From Bacteroidales bacterium (GTDB lineage Bacteria; Bacteroidota; Bacteroidia; Bacteroidales; P3), in the NCBI GenBank assembly GCA_900769785.1, contig CAAGHV010000125.1, positions 1 through 57,204 on the forward strand: DNA of 57,204 nucleotides. Direction: 5' to 3'. The translations under genes and the position numbers were made by a program. This document shows, piece by piece, positions 49,122 to 57,204 of this stretch. The notes under the pieces were generated by a model. That model worked only from the letters and a program-made list of their open reading frames with translations, made no database searches and was not told the DNA's origin. How positions within the stretch are numbered: position 1 is the first letter of the stretch; every line of letters begins with the position of its first letter.

Positions 49122-50219
49122 ATGAACAACTTGTATTGGTTGGCATTTAGTATGATTCCGGGAGTTGGCGGCAAAACGGCGCGCCAACTTCTTGACCTTA
49201 TTCCAAATCCCGAAGGTTTGTTTTCGGAAAGCCGAAAGGGATTGGAAACCATATTTGGCAATAAAACAAAGATAATAGATGCCATACTGTCAAAGTCGAT
49301 GTTTGTTCAAGCCGAAGACGAGCTGAAGTTTATAGAAAACCACGATATACAGCTGCTTACATATACCGACAACCGCTATCCGCAACGGCTCCGACGTGCC
49401 GAATGTGGCGATACACCTGTGGTGCTATTCTACAAAGGCACAGCTGACCTCAATACACAGCGTGTTGTAAGCATTGTAGGTACACGCAAACCTACTGATT
49501 ATGGCTATCAGGTTACAGAGCGATTGGTGCAGGAGATGGCAACCGAAAATATATTGGTGGTAAGTGGTTTGGCATATGGTATTGATGCATGTTCGCATAG
49601 AACTGCCTTGCAACATCATCTGCCCACAGTGGGAGTATTGGGGCATGGATTAGATACGATATATCCTTCGGATAACCGTGGTTTGGCCAAAGATATGCTT
49701 TCTAATGGTGGGTTGCTTACCGAATTTTGTAGCAAAACCAAATTAGACCCACATAATTTCCCAGCTCGTAATCGTATAATAGCCGCACTGTCGGATGCCG
49801 TTATAGTGGTAGAAGCAGCCAAAAAAGGTGGCGCTCTCATTACCGCCGAGATAGCCAATGGATACAATAGAGATGTGTTTGCCGTGCCGGGAAAGATAAA
49901 CGAGCAGTATTCTGAAGGGTGCAATAATCTGATAAAGACAAATAGGGCAAACCTTTTGCAATCGGTGCAAGACTTGTACTACATAATGGGATGGAAGAAG
50001 AATGAGAAGGCCAAAGTAATACAACCTTCGTTATTTGAAGAATTACCTGCGGACCAAAAGAAAGTTTACGACCTATTGCTCTTACACAAGGAACTTACAA
50101 TGGATGAAATTGTGGAAAAATCAGGTATATCTTTGCCCAAAATAGCAGCTATACTACTATCTTTGGAGCTGAAAAACGTGCTGAAGTGTTTGCCAGGTAA
50201 GATTTATAAAATAGTGTAA
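49122..50219 (+). CDS. dprA: DNA-processing protein DprA
   Basis: 365 residues. An N-terminal helix-hairpin-helix-like region (ASMIPGVGGKTARQLL) is followed by the Rossmann domain (~65-280) with VGTRKPTDYG, SGLAYGIDACSHRTAL, LGHGLDTIYPSDN and FPARNRIIAALSDAVIVVEA, and a C-terminal winged helix (~300-365). DprA loads RecA on incoming single-stranded DNA during natural transformation and is widespread even in bacteria not known to be competent. It starts 14 bp after the DUF4249 gene, so it is probably co-transcribed with the receptor. Confidence 0.95.
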   Translation: MNNLYWLAFSMIPGVGGKTARQLLDLIPNPEGLFSESRKGLETIFGNKTKIIDAILSKSMFVQAEDELKFIENHDIQLLTYTDNRYPQRLRRAECGDTPVVLFYKGTADLNTQRVVSIVGTRKPTDYGYQVTERLVQEMATENILVVSGLAYGIDACSHRTALQHHLPTVGVLGHGLDTIYPSDNRGLAKDMLSNGGLLTEFCSKTKLDPHNFPARNRIIAALSDAVIVVEAAKKGGALITAEIANGYNRDVFAVPGKINEQYSEGCNNLIKTNRANLLQSVQDLYYIMGWKKNEKAKVIQPSLFEELPADQKKVYDLLLLHKELTMDEIVEKSGISLPKIAAILLSLELKNVLKCLPGKIYKIV

Positions 50220-50345
50220 ATTAGTGTTGTGTAGGAAAAGATGTATTTTTTTTTACAAAATGCTTTAATAATCCAAAATATTGTCGTAAATTCGCAGACT
50301 GTTAGCGATACATAAAAACGATACATAAATAACTACTATATAAGT

Positions 50346-51854
50346 ATGAAACCAGAGTGTAAAGGTAAAATTTCACAGATAATCGGAGCTGTAGTCGATG
50401 TAACATTCGACGAAGGTGTTGCTCTTCCTAATATATACGATGCATTGGTACTGAAACGTGCCGATGGTACAGAAGTGATTCTTGAGTGTCAGCAGGATAT
50501 TGGTGAAAATACTATGCGTACCATAGCCATGGATACAACTGATGGGTTGCAACGTGGAATGGAAGTTGTATCATTAGGTGGTCCGATATCAATGCCGGTT
50601 GGCGAAAATATCAATGGGCGCTTGTTTAATGTGATAGGTAATGCTATTGATGGTATGCCTAATCCCGAACACAGCACACGTTATGCTATCCACCGTGAAC
50701 CGCCTAAGTTTGAAAATTTATCCACAAGTCAGGAGATACTATACACCGGTATCAAGGTTATTGACCTTATTCAGCCATTCTCTAAAGGAGGTAAGATAGG
50801 TTTGTTTGGTGGTGCCGGAGTGGGTAAAACAGTTCTTATAATGGAACTTATCAATAATATTGCTAAGAAATACTCGGGTATGTCCGTATTTACAGGTGTG
50901 GGCGAACGTACACGTGAAGGTAACGATTTGCTACGCGAAATGATAGAATCGGGTGTTATCCAATACGGCGAAGACTTTGAGAAAAGTATGGCAGAAGGCG
51001 ATTGGGATTTGAGCAAGATTGACAAAGAAAAGCTGAAAGATTCGAAATGCACTTTGGTGTTTGGTCAGATGAACGAACCCCCCGGAGCACGTGCACGTGT
51101 GGCATTGTCGGGACTTACATTGGCCGAATATTTTCGCGATGGCGACGAAACCACAGGCGGCCGTGATATACTGCTGTTTATTGACAATATATTCCGTTTT
51201 ACACAAGCCGGTTCCGAAGTGTCGGCATTGCTTGGACGTATGCCTTCGGCAGTAGGTTATCAACCAACATTGGCAACCGAAATGGGACTTATGCAGGAGC
51301 GTATTACTTCTACCAAAAAAGGCTCTATCACATCGGTACAGGCGGTATATGTGCCAGCCGACGACTTGACCGACCCGGCTCCGGCAACAACTTTTGCCCA
51401 CCTTGATGCTCAAACGGTATTGAGCCGAAAGATTTCAGAACTTGGTATATATCCAGCTGTTGACCCACTAGATTCGACTTCAAGAATACTTTCGCCAACC
51501 ATTGTGGGTGAGCTACACTACAACACTGCTCAACGTGTGAAAGAGATACTTCAACGTTACAACGAACTACAAGATATAATTGCAATATTGGGTATGGAAG
51601 AACTTTCAGATGAGGATAAGTTGGTGGTATCACGTGCACGTCGCGTACAACGTTTTTTGTCGCAACCATTCTCAGTAGCTGAAGCATTTACCGGTTTAGA
51701 GGGTAAATTTGTAACCATCGACGAAACTATCAAAGGTTTCAATATGATACTTGATGGTGAGGTTGACTATCTACCCGAAGCAGCATTTATGTTGGTAGGT
51801 TCTATAGACGAAGCTATTGAAAAGGGTGAAAAACTGTTGGCAGAAGCCAATTAA
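50346..51854 (+). CDS. atpD: ATP synthase F1 subunit beta
   Basis: 502 residues, slightly longer than E. coli beta (460). N-terminal GKISQIIGAVVDVTFDEG, P-loop GLFGGAGVGKTVLIMELINN (~153), GERTREGNDL, DEFSKL-like DPAPATTFAHLDA (~345) and the C-terminal EAFTGLEGKFV are all canonical. An insertion around residues 195-225 (YGEDFEKSMAEGDWDLSKID) is typical of Bacteroidota beta subunits. It makes ATP in the F1 head. Only epsilon follows; the remaining F1Fo genes are not here. Confidence 0.97.
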   Translation: MKPECKGKISQIIGAVVDVTFDEGVALPNIYDALVLKRADGTEVILECQQDIGENTMRTIAMDTTDGLQRGMEVVSLGGPISMPVGENINGRLFNVIGNAIDGMPNPEHSTRYAIHREPPKFENLSTSQEILYTGIKVIDLIQPFSKGGKIGLFGGAGVGKTVLIMELINNIAKKYSGMSVFTGVGERTREGNDLLREMIESGVIQYGEDFEKSMAEGDWDLSKIDKEKLKDSKCTLVFGQMNEPPGARARVALSGLTLAEYFRDGDETTGGRDILLFIDNIFRFTQAGSEVSALLGRMPSAVGYQPTLATEMGLMQERITSTKKGSITSVQAVYVPADDLTDPAPATTFAHLDAQTVLSRKISELGIYPAVDPLDSTSRILSPTIVGELHYNTAQRVKEILQRYNELQDIIAILGMEELSDEDKLVVSRARRVQRFLSQPFSVAEAFTGLEGKFVTIDETIKGFNMILDGEVDYLPEAAFMLVGSIDEAIEKGEKLLAEAN

Positions 51855-51892
51855 CAGTAGTTTAGTGGTAAGAAATCAAATCGTTGTGGGCA

Positions 51893-52129
51893 ATGAAGGT
51901 GAAGATAATAAAACCAGATGCCGTAGTTTACGAAGGCGAGGTGAAACTTATACAACTGCCGGGAATAGATGGTTTGTTTGAGATACTGAACAATCATGCA
52001 CCCATAATATCGGCATTGCAAAAAGGAAAGATACGTGTAGTAGATACTGAAAACGAAACATTCTTTTTTAGTATCAATTCGGGAGTAATAAAAGGAGAGC
52101 AAAATGATATACTTGTATTGGTACAGTAA
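51893..52129 (+). CDS. atpC: ATP synthase F1 subunit epsilon, short form
   Basis: 78 residues from the ATG at 51893; the frame also offers a TTG 9 bases earlier. Only the N-terminal beta-sandwich is present (MKVKIIKPDAVVYEGEVKLI ... PGIDGLFEILNNHAPIISAL, GVIKGEQNDILVLVQ). The C-terminal helical hairpin that inhibits ATP hydrolysis in E. coli is missing, a normal state in Bacteroidota. It joins the rotor stalk with gamma. It follows atpD by 38 bp and ends at a terminator. Confidence 0.93.
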   Translation: MKVKIIKPDAVVYEGEVKLIQLPGIDGLFEILNNHAPIISALQKGKIRVVDTENETFFFSINSGVIKGEQNDILVLVQ

Positions 52130-52216
52130 TATTGTAATGCTTTGCACATCGAGTGTAGATAAACATATGCGATGAGTTCGTTTTCATAGAAAGATAAGTT
52201 TTTTTGTTATTAATAT

Positions 52217-52252
52217 GAGGTAAAAGGTTTTTGTCCCTTTTACCTCTTTTTC
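52217..52252 (+). terminator. atpDC terminator
   Basis: GAGGTAAAAGG (52217-52227), 8-nt loop, CCTTTTACCTC (52236-52246), then TTTTTT. Confidence 0.92.
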
Positions 52253-52282
52253 TGTTGTCGTATTTTTGTTAGAAAACTATTG

Positions 52283-52413
52283 TAATACCCGTTACTTGAA
52301 TTAAATTTCCTAATATTTTACACGAATACTTAATCTAAAGAATATCACAATCAATGTTATATTATCATACTTGTGATAAACTAATATGAAACAATTGACA
52401 ATAGGGGGGATTT
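52283..52413 (+). repeat. Dispersed intergenic repeat, copy 2
   Basis: Begins TAATACCCGTTACTTGAATT and CTAATATTT, and ends CAATAGGGGGGATTT (to 52413), matching both ends of the element at 17465-17630. Same strand, similar setting in a long gap upstream of a plus-strand gene. Confidence 0.6.
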
Positions 52414-52701
52414 AATTTATTCAATAGGTTGTAATATGTAGTTAAAATATATCTAACCACCCTGATGAATATATAAAACATTTATCAGTAGAGTCTTTTG
52501 GAAATGTTAAACTTCTAGAATGTTCGTTTCGAGATATCGTAATATTGAAACTATATGAAATAGCCGTTTTTTTTTTGAAAAATGAGAGATGTTTTTTTTG
52601 TTTTTACAAAAGATAATATTTTAGTGTAAAGTGCGTTAAGAAAATTGTAAAACAATAGGGTATAGATTCTTTTTCGATATAACTTATAATTAATTATATC
52701 T
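52414..52701. other. Gap with no visible gene
   Basis: AT-rich upstream region of the helicase gene. No clear TAnnTTTG box, ORF or hairpin. Confidence 0.55.
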
Positions 52702-55700
52702 ATGACTACAAATAATATTAATAAGTTTGTAATTTACAAATCGTCAGCAGGTTCCGGTAAGACATTTACGTTGGCCAAGGAATATCTTGCATTGGCATTG
52801 CCTAATGCAAGATTTGAAGATATATTGGCAATAACATTTACCAATAAGGCCGTCAATGAAATGAAAACCAGAATACTGAAAGAGTTGTCAAAAATGAAAG
52901 ATCCCGTCAATATGGATATGAACGATGGTATGATAAAAGACTTGAGTAATAGGTTGGGATATGATGTTAATACATTGTCGGAAAAGGCTAGGAAGTTGGA
53001 GTTTAGGATATTGCATAATTATTCCGATTTTGCAGTTTCGACCATTGATAGTTTTGTTCAGAAGATAATCCAAGTGTTTGCTTATGATTTGGATATACCG
53101 CTTGGTTTTGAGCTTATTCTGGAAGAAGAGGAGATGAGAGAAAAGGCTGTGCGAGATGTATTTTCGAGTATTGGTATTGACGAGGGGTTTACCAATGTGG
53201 TATTGAGGTACGTTGATGAAAGTATGCAAACTGACAAATCGTGGAATATGGAAAAGAAACTTGTTGAATTGTCTAAAGTTATACTAGCCGAGGATGCTCC
53301 CGAAAAGTTGAAACAGCTGAATGAGTTATCAATGCAAGATTTTATGGAAATTCAAGATAAACTAAAGAACGAGAATCGGAAGGTGGAAAAACGCTGTAAG
53401 GATATTGGAAATGAAGCTATGAAGCTGTTTGCCGATAATGATATGGATGCTAGTGATTTTTATCAGGGAAATAGAGGAGTATATTCGTATTTAGAAAAGT
53501 TGAGTAGGGGGGAGGTAAAGGGTTTGAATTCATATGCTTGTAAGTTTATTGATGATGCGAATTGTAGAGTTAGCAAAAAGAGTAATAAGCAAGAACTGTT
53601 GTTGGAATTGTCTGACAAGTATATAATAGCTTGGTTAAATGAGTTGAAAGAACTTTATTCGGAAGACTATCATACACGAAAATTGTTGTTGGAGAAAATC
53701 TACACCATGGCAGTGCTAAATGCAGTCTCAGAAAAAGTAAATGAATACTATAGAGAGAATAATGTGCTTCATATTTCGGAACAAAACAAGAAATTGTCGG
53801 ACGTCGTATTGTTGGAGTCTATACCATTTGTATATGAGCGTTTAGGAGAAAGGTATAAGCATTTTCTTATCGATGAATTTCAGGATACCTCTGTGTTACA
53901 ATGGCAAAACCTTGTTCCATTATTGGAAAACTCATTATCGTCGAATGAGAGATCTCTATCAATGGTTGTAGGCGATGCCAAGCAGGCAATATATCGTTTC
54001 CGTCAAGGCGATGTAGAGCAGTTTATAAATCTTCCTAATTTGTCAATATCTACTGATAATGAATACGTAAGGGCGATAGTTGGACAGCGAGAAAGGGTGT
54101 TGAAAGAAGTTTCTGATATACAAAATTTGTCAGTAAATTATCGTACGAAAAGAGATATCGTAAACTTTAATAATGAGTTCTTTACTCACCTGATGGGAGT
54201 AGCCGGCGTGTTAGAAAATCAAATGTTAAGGGATATATATCTTGGTAAAGATTATATTGATAATAAAAAGGAAGTTCCTGATCTATATCAAGCTTATCCT
54301 GAAAAAAGGAATACGGAAAGTGGAGGGTATGTATCTGTGAAACTAGTTGATTCTGACTCCGAAAGAGAAGATATTTTGGAAGAAGTATATGAAACTATAC
54401 GGAATTTGGTAGAGGAGAAAGGTTATAGTTATGGCGATATTGCAGTGTTGGGCCGAGATAAAAAAGTGTTAATAGCTGTTTCGTCATATCTTTCGGATAG
54501 GCAAGTTTGTGGAAAAGATATACCAATAGAGTCGGCAGAAAGTTTTCTTTTGATAAAGAATGAGGAGGTGTTGTTCTTAGTATCGCTACTTAAATTGTTG
54601 CACAATAGATATGATGATGTTGAGATTCTTAATGTATTGGAGTATCTGCAAAACAGAAAGAAATATAAAATTGATACAAGCGAAATATTGTGTGCCAATT
54701 ATTTTATAGGTTATAAAAAGGATAGTGATATATTTGATTTTTTGAAGAATATTGGTTATGAACTTAATCCAACCGAGTTACTTTCGATGACGTTGTATGA
54801 TTGTTGTGAAACACTTGTGCGCGAGTTTTCATTGAAAGATAGAGGCATGGAATATGTGACATCATTTCTTAATCAAGTGGCAATATATTCAACAAGGAAT
54901 AGACAGGACCTATCGGAATTTCTTGAAAAATTTTCATATAAAAAGAATTCCTATACATTGAATACAACAGCATCATCTGATGCTGTAAAACTTATGACAA
55001 TACATAAGTCTAAGGGATTAGAATTTCCTATTATTATATATCCAATATTTTCGACCAAGGGAAACAATGCTGATGATATGTGGGTAAGTGTAGATAAGGA
55101 TAAGTATTTGTTGCCTATAAGTTTAGTGTCATCCAAAGTTGAAATGTCTGAATCGAAATTTAATCAACAATACTTTGCTGAACAATATAAAAAACAACTT
55201 GATGATATAAATATATTGTATGTGGCACTTACTCGCCCAGAAGAAAAATTGTTTGTGGTGTCGCCTCGCAGAGGAGTGAATAAAGAAGGTGCTTATACTA
55301 CTATTGAATCATATATTACGTCCTTTGTGAAAGAAGGTGATATGTATGAAAAAGGAGAAAATACATGCAAAGAATTACCGAGAGAAGATAAGTTGGATAA
55401 AAAACAAGAAGAAAATAAGCCTATTAATAAAGTATATAATACCTTCGTGTCGGAAGAGACTGTGATATCGGTATCGCTCGAAAAAACTGCTGCAATAGAA
55501 GAAGGTATTTTGATACACGATATATTTTCGAACATATATACGGCAGAAGATATTGATAGTGTTATTAATATGTTTAAGCTGAAAAAAGGACTGCATGATG
55601 ATTATGTAGAAACTCTTCGTAAACGAGTAGAAAGGATTGTGTATGACGAACGATATTCCAAGTATTTTGATTCTAAATATTCTGTAAAAACAGAATGTGA

Positions 55701-55896
55701 AATATTGTATGTAAATGAAGCAATGCACCAGATGGAGCGGCCAGACAGGGTGGTTTTTGCTGATGGTGAAACATGGGTTGTTGATTTTAAAACTGGTTAT
55801 CCGATGTCTTGTTATGATAACCAAATACAAAGATATGTTGATGTAATTAAGGCTATGGGATACCCAAATGTTAGAGGAGAAGTAGTTTATTGTTGA
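52702..55896 (+). CDS. AddA/RecB-like UvrD helicase-nuclease
   Basis: 1064 residues. Superfamily 1A helicase motifs in order: Walker A SSAGSGKTFTLAKEYL (~14), Ia ITFTNKAVNEMKTRIL (~44), II FLIDEFQDTSVLQWQNL (~390), III VVGDAKQAIYRFRQGD (~425), IV SVNYRTKRDIVNFNNEFF (~478), V VKLMTIHKSKGLEFPIIIYP (~758), VI NILYVALTRPEEKLFV (~838). The C-terminal PD-(D/E)XK nuclease domain shows HDIFSNIY (~935) and the catalytic WVVDFKTG (~1030). It should process double-strand breaks for recombination. AddA normally works with AddB, which is not in the window. Its codons look more AT-rich than those of neighbours. Confidence 0.9.
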   Translation: MTTNNINKFVIYKSSAGSGKTFTLAKEYLALALPNARFEDILAITFTNKAVNEMKTRILKELSKMKDPVNMDMNDGMIKDLSNRLGYDVNTLSEKARKLEFRILHNYSDFAVSTIDSFVQKIIQVFAYDLDIPLGFELILEEEEMREKAVRDVFSSIGIDEGFTNVVLRYVDESMQTDKSWNMEKKLVELSKVILAEDAPEKLKQLNELSMQDFMEIQDKLKNENRKVEKRCKDIGNEAMKLFADNDMDASDFYQGNRGVYSYLEKLSRGEVKGLNSYACKFIDDANCRVSKKSNKQELLLELSDKYIIAWLNELKELYSEDYHTRKLLLEKIYTMAVLNAVSEKVNEYYRENNVLHISEQNKKLSDVVLLESIPFVYERLGERYKHFLIDEFQDTSVLQWQNLVPLLENSLSSNERSLSMVVGDAKQAIYRFRQGDVEQFINLPNLSISTDNEYVRAIVGQRERVLKEVSDIQNLSVNYRTKRDIVNFNNEFFTHLMGVAGVLENQMLRDIYLGKDYIDNKKEVPDLYQAYPEKRNTESGGYVSVKLVDSDSEREDILEEVYETIRNLVEEKGYSYGDIAVLGRDKKVLIAVSSYLSDRQVCGKDIPIESAESFLLIKNEEVLFLVSLLKLLHNRYDDVEILNVLEYLQNRKKYKIDTSEILCANYFIGYKKDSDIFDFLKNIGYELNPTELLSMTLYDCCETLVREFSLKDRGMEYVTSFLNQVAIYSTRNRQDLSEFLEKFSYKKNSYTLNTTASSDAVKLMTIHKSKGLEFPIIIYPIFSTKGNNADDMWVSVDKDKYLLPISLVSSKVEMSESKFNQQYFAEQYKKQLDDINILYVALTRPEEKLFVVSPRRGVNKEGAYTTIESYITSFVKEGDMYEKGENTCKELPREDKLDKKQEENKPINKVYNTFVSEETVISVSLEKTAAIEEGILIHDIFSNIYTAEDIDSVINMFKLKKGLHDDYVETLRKRVERIVYDERYSKYFDSKYSVKTECEILYVNEAMHQMERPDRVVFADGETWVVDFKTGYPMSCYDNQIQRYVDVIKAMGYPNVRGEVVYC

Positions 55897-56193
55897 TGGA
55901 AAACTGTCAAAAAAATGATAAAAAGAGAATTATTTTAGTGAATATGAGATGATTTTGTGGTGTTAAAAAAAAGCGTTTTAGGATTTTTTAATAATATTTT
56001 TTGATACTTGTATATCTTTGTAAATCAAGTATTAACTATTGAAGAATAATGTTTGTGATATTATTAAAAAGGGAATGAAAATATGTAATATTAATCTAAT
56101 GTATTTGTTTCTCAAGGTGTTACTTGATTATATGTTTGGGTGCTTGAAAATAAAGTTTTGAGTATTAATACTATGTAATTCATTTTTTTTTCA
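55897..56193. other. Gap upstream of HU with a second promoter candidate
   Basis: AT-rich. TATCTTTG at 56013-56020 is a second -7-like element 240 bp upstream of the HU start; 56021-56193 could be a long leader or a small RNA. Nothing else seen. Confidence 0.45.
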
Positions 56194-56201
56194 TATCTTT
56201 G
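56194..56201 (+). promoter_or_regulatory. HU promoter, -7 element
   Basis: TATCTTTG, 55 bp upstream of the ATG at 56257. Confidence 0.78.
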
Positions 56202-56256
56202 CAAACTCAAACAATTGAAAATAAATAGTAATAATAACAATAAAATTAATAGAGAA

Positions 56257-56541
56257 ATGACAAAAGCAGAAATCGTAGCTGATATAGCTGCAAAGACTGG
56301 TATTGAAAAAGTTGCTATCCAAGCAACTATTGAATCGTTTATGGATGTTATAAAAGATTCATTGGCTAATGGTGATAACGTTTATTTGCGTGGTTTCGGT
56401 AGTTTTATCGTAAAGAAGAGAGCAGAAAAAACCGGTAGAAACATTTCTAAAAATGAAACAATAATTATTCCGGCTCACAATATTCCTGCTTTCAAACCTG
56501 CAAAAACTTTTGTTCAAGAAGTAAAAAGTAATGTAAAATAA
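56257..56541 (+). CDS. hup: HU-family DNA-binding protein
   Basis: 94 residues from the ATG at 56257; the frame reaches back another 14 codons, but HU begins MTKAEIV. Dimerisation helices (MTKAEIVADIAAKTGIEKVA ...), the FGSFIVKKRAEKTGRN beta-arm base and the IPAHNIPAFKPAKTF end (DNA-intercalating arm with Pro) are canonical. Nucleoid protein that bends DNA. The small basic protein follows after 19 bp. Confidence 0.96.
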   Translation: MTKAEIVADIAAKTGIEKVAIQATIESFMDVIKDSLANGDNVYLRGFGSFIVKKRAEKTGRNISKNETIIIPAHNIPAFKPAKTFVQEVKSNVK

Positions 56542-56560
56542 TAAAAACGGATATTGTAAA

Positions 56561-56650
56561 ATGCCAAGCGGAAAAAAGAGAAAAGGTCACAAGATGGCGA
56601 CCCACAAACGTAAAAAACGTTTGCGTAAGAATAGACATAAGAAGAAATAA
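56561..56650 (+). CDS. AURKAIP1/COX24-type small basic protein
   Basis: 29 residues, MPSGKKRKGHKMATHKRKKRL then RKNRHKKK, extremely basic. The same mini-protein is found beside HU and RNase G in Bacteroidota and is assigned to the AURKAIP1/COX24 domain (related to the C-terminus of mitochondrial ribosomal protein mS38), so a ribosomal role is likely. It is too short for most gene finders. The ATG is 19 bp after the HU stop; a terminator follows. Confidence 0.85.
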   Translation: MPSGKKRKGHKMATHKRKKRLRKNRHKKK

Positions 56651-56670
56651 TTTTCTATCTTATTAAGATA

Positions 56671-56716
56671 AAACAGATTACACAATGAGAAGAATTCGTT
56701 GTGTAATTTGTTTTTT
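56671..56716 (+). terminator. Terminator after HU and the small protein
   Basis: AAACAGATTACACAA (56671-56685) pairs with TTGTGTAATTTGTTT (56699-56713) with one wobble, followed by a T-run to 56716. Confidence 0.88.
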
Positions 56717-56788
56717 AGTGGATTTTCTTTTTAATGTATTAAGAAAATCTAGGTAATTGAAATAAATATTCAAAGTGTAATGTCCACA

Positions 56789-57204
56789 ATGAACAAAGAA
56801 TTAATAATAGCATCGTCAGATTCGGAAGTTGAAATAGCGTTGGTTGAGGATAAACAGTTGGTGGAGCTACATAAGGAGAAAAAGAATCATCAACATATAG
56901 TAGGGGATGCCTATTTGGGACGGGTAAAAAAAATTATGCCCGGGTTAAATGCTGTGTTTGTTGATGTTGCTCACGAAAAAGATGCTTTCCTGCATTATCT
57001 AGACTTAGGACCTCAGTATTCCTCGGTTAATAAATATATGCGTCAAGCTATGAATGGTGATCCCAATGCTTTGACGTTAAAGAATTTCAAAATTGAGCCT
57101 AATATTGAGAAAGCAGGTAAAGTGTCTAATGTTTTGAAAAGTGGACAATTTATTCTTGTACAGATTGCAAAAGAACCTATATCTACTAAAGGTAGATCGG
57201 AAGA
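56789..57204 (+). CDS. rng: Ribonuclease G/E family protein, 3' end missing
   Basis: The first 138 codons, open to the right edge. MNKELIIASSDSEVEIALVED is the usual start; the S1-like RNA-binding domain follows with DAYLGRVKKIMPGLNAVFVDV and KDAFLHYLDLGPQYSS, then VLKSGQFILVQIAKEPISTKG, all typical of Bacteroidota RNase G. An in-frame ATG three codons earlier (56780) is possible. The nuclease core is outside the window. It processes rRNA and degrades mRNA. Confidence 0.93.
   Translation, partial: MNKELIIASSDSEVEIALVEDKQLVELHKEKKNHQHIVGDAYLGRVKKIMPGLNAVFVDVAHEKDAFLHYLDLGPQYSSVNKYMRQAMNGDPNALTLKNFKIEPNIEKAGKVSNVLKSGQFILVQIAKEPISTKGRSE

Overview
The window is a piece of a Bacteroidota chromosome, most likely order Bacteroidales. 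Evidence: promoters follow the Bacteroidota pattern (TAnnTTTG at -7, often TTTG about 20 bp upstream) with little Shine-Dalgarno signal; there is a CarboxypepD-like/TonB receptor paired with a DUF4249 lipoprotein; an HU-CCDC81/SPOR protein; an M13 peptidase lipoprotein; a patatin fused to an outer-membrane barrel; and a methylmalonyl-CoA mutase small subunit. I cannot name the species.

Layout. 1-6420: right-hand end of a prophage (tail-fibre-like genes, holin, large tail/baseplate protein, then a tyrosine integrase facing a tRNA-Ser that probably held the attachment site). 6.7-11.1 kb: peptidase E, then a ROK kinase / sugar MFS / N-carbamoylputrescine amidase operon. 11.1-17.4 kb: nucleoside phosphorylase, an AspT/YidE-type transporter with a two-component system, and an MFS exporter. 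18.2-25.1 kb: methylmalonyl-CoA mutase small subunit (no large subunit beside it), phosphoglucosamine mutase, ornithine aminotransferase, two tRNA-Leu genes, glycyl-tRNA synthetase. 25.8-30.6 kb: deoxynucleoside kinase / methyltransferase / kdsB / SPOR-protein operon and trmB. 30.6-33.7 kb: a repeat-dense islet with a DUF4143 ATPase and an MGMT-like protein. 33.7-38.2 kb: TrmH-type methyltransferase, gcvT, M13 peptidase. 38.9-45.1 kb: a five-gene minus-strand operon ruvB-hutI-patatin-lolD-rlmB with one visible promoter and one terminator. 45.7-50.2 kb: TonB receptor / DUF4249 / dprA. 50.3-52.1 kb: atpD-atpC. 52.7-55.9 kb: AddA-like helicase-nuclease. 56.2 kb to the end: HU, a 29-residue AURKAIP1/COX24-type protein, and the start of RNase G.

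The most unusual feature is not a gene. Ten gaps between transcription units carry tandem arrays whose unit is 22 bp (21 bp in part of one array), although the unit sequence differs from locus to locus. Several units are dyad-symmetric, one locus is two such arrays meeting head to head at a perfect 40-bp palindrome, and three loci (7.7, 35.8 and 45.5 kb) share unit sequence. I saw no array inside a gene or inside an operon. The period is conserved while the sequence is not, which suggests a dispersed element family whose unit length matters. The islet at 30.6-33.7 kb also holds four copies of a separate 42-bp inverted repeat. The rest of the window is ordinary chromosomal housekeeping.
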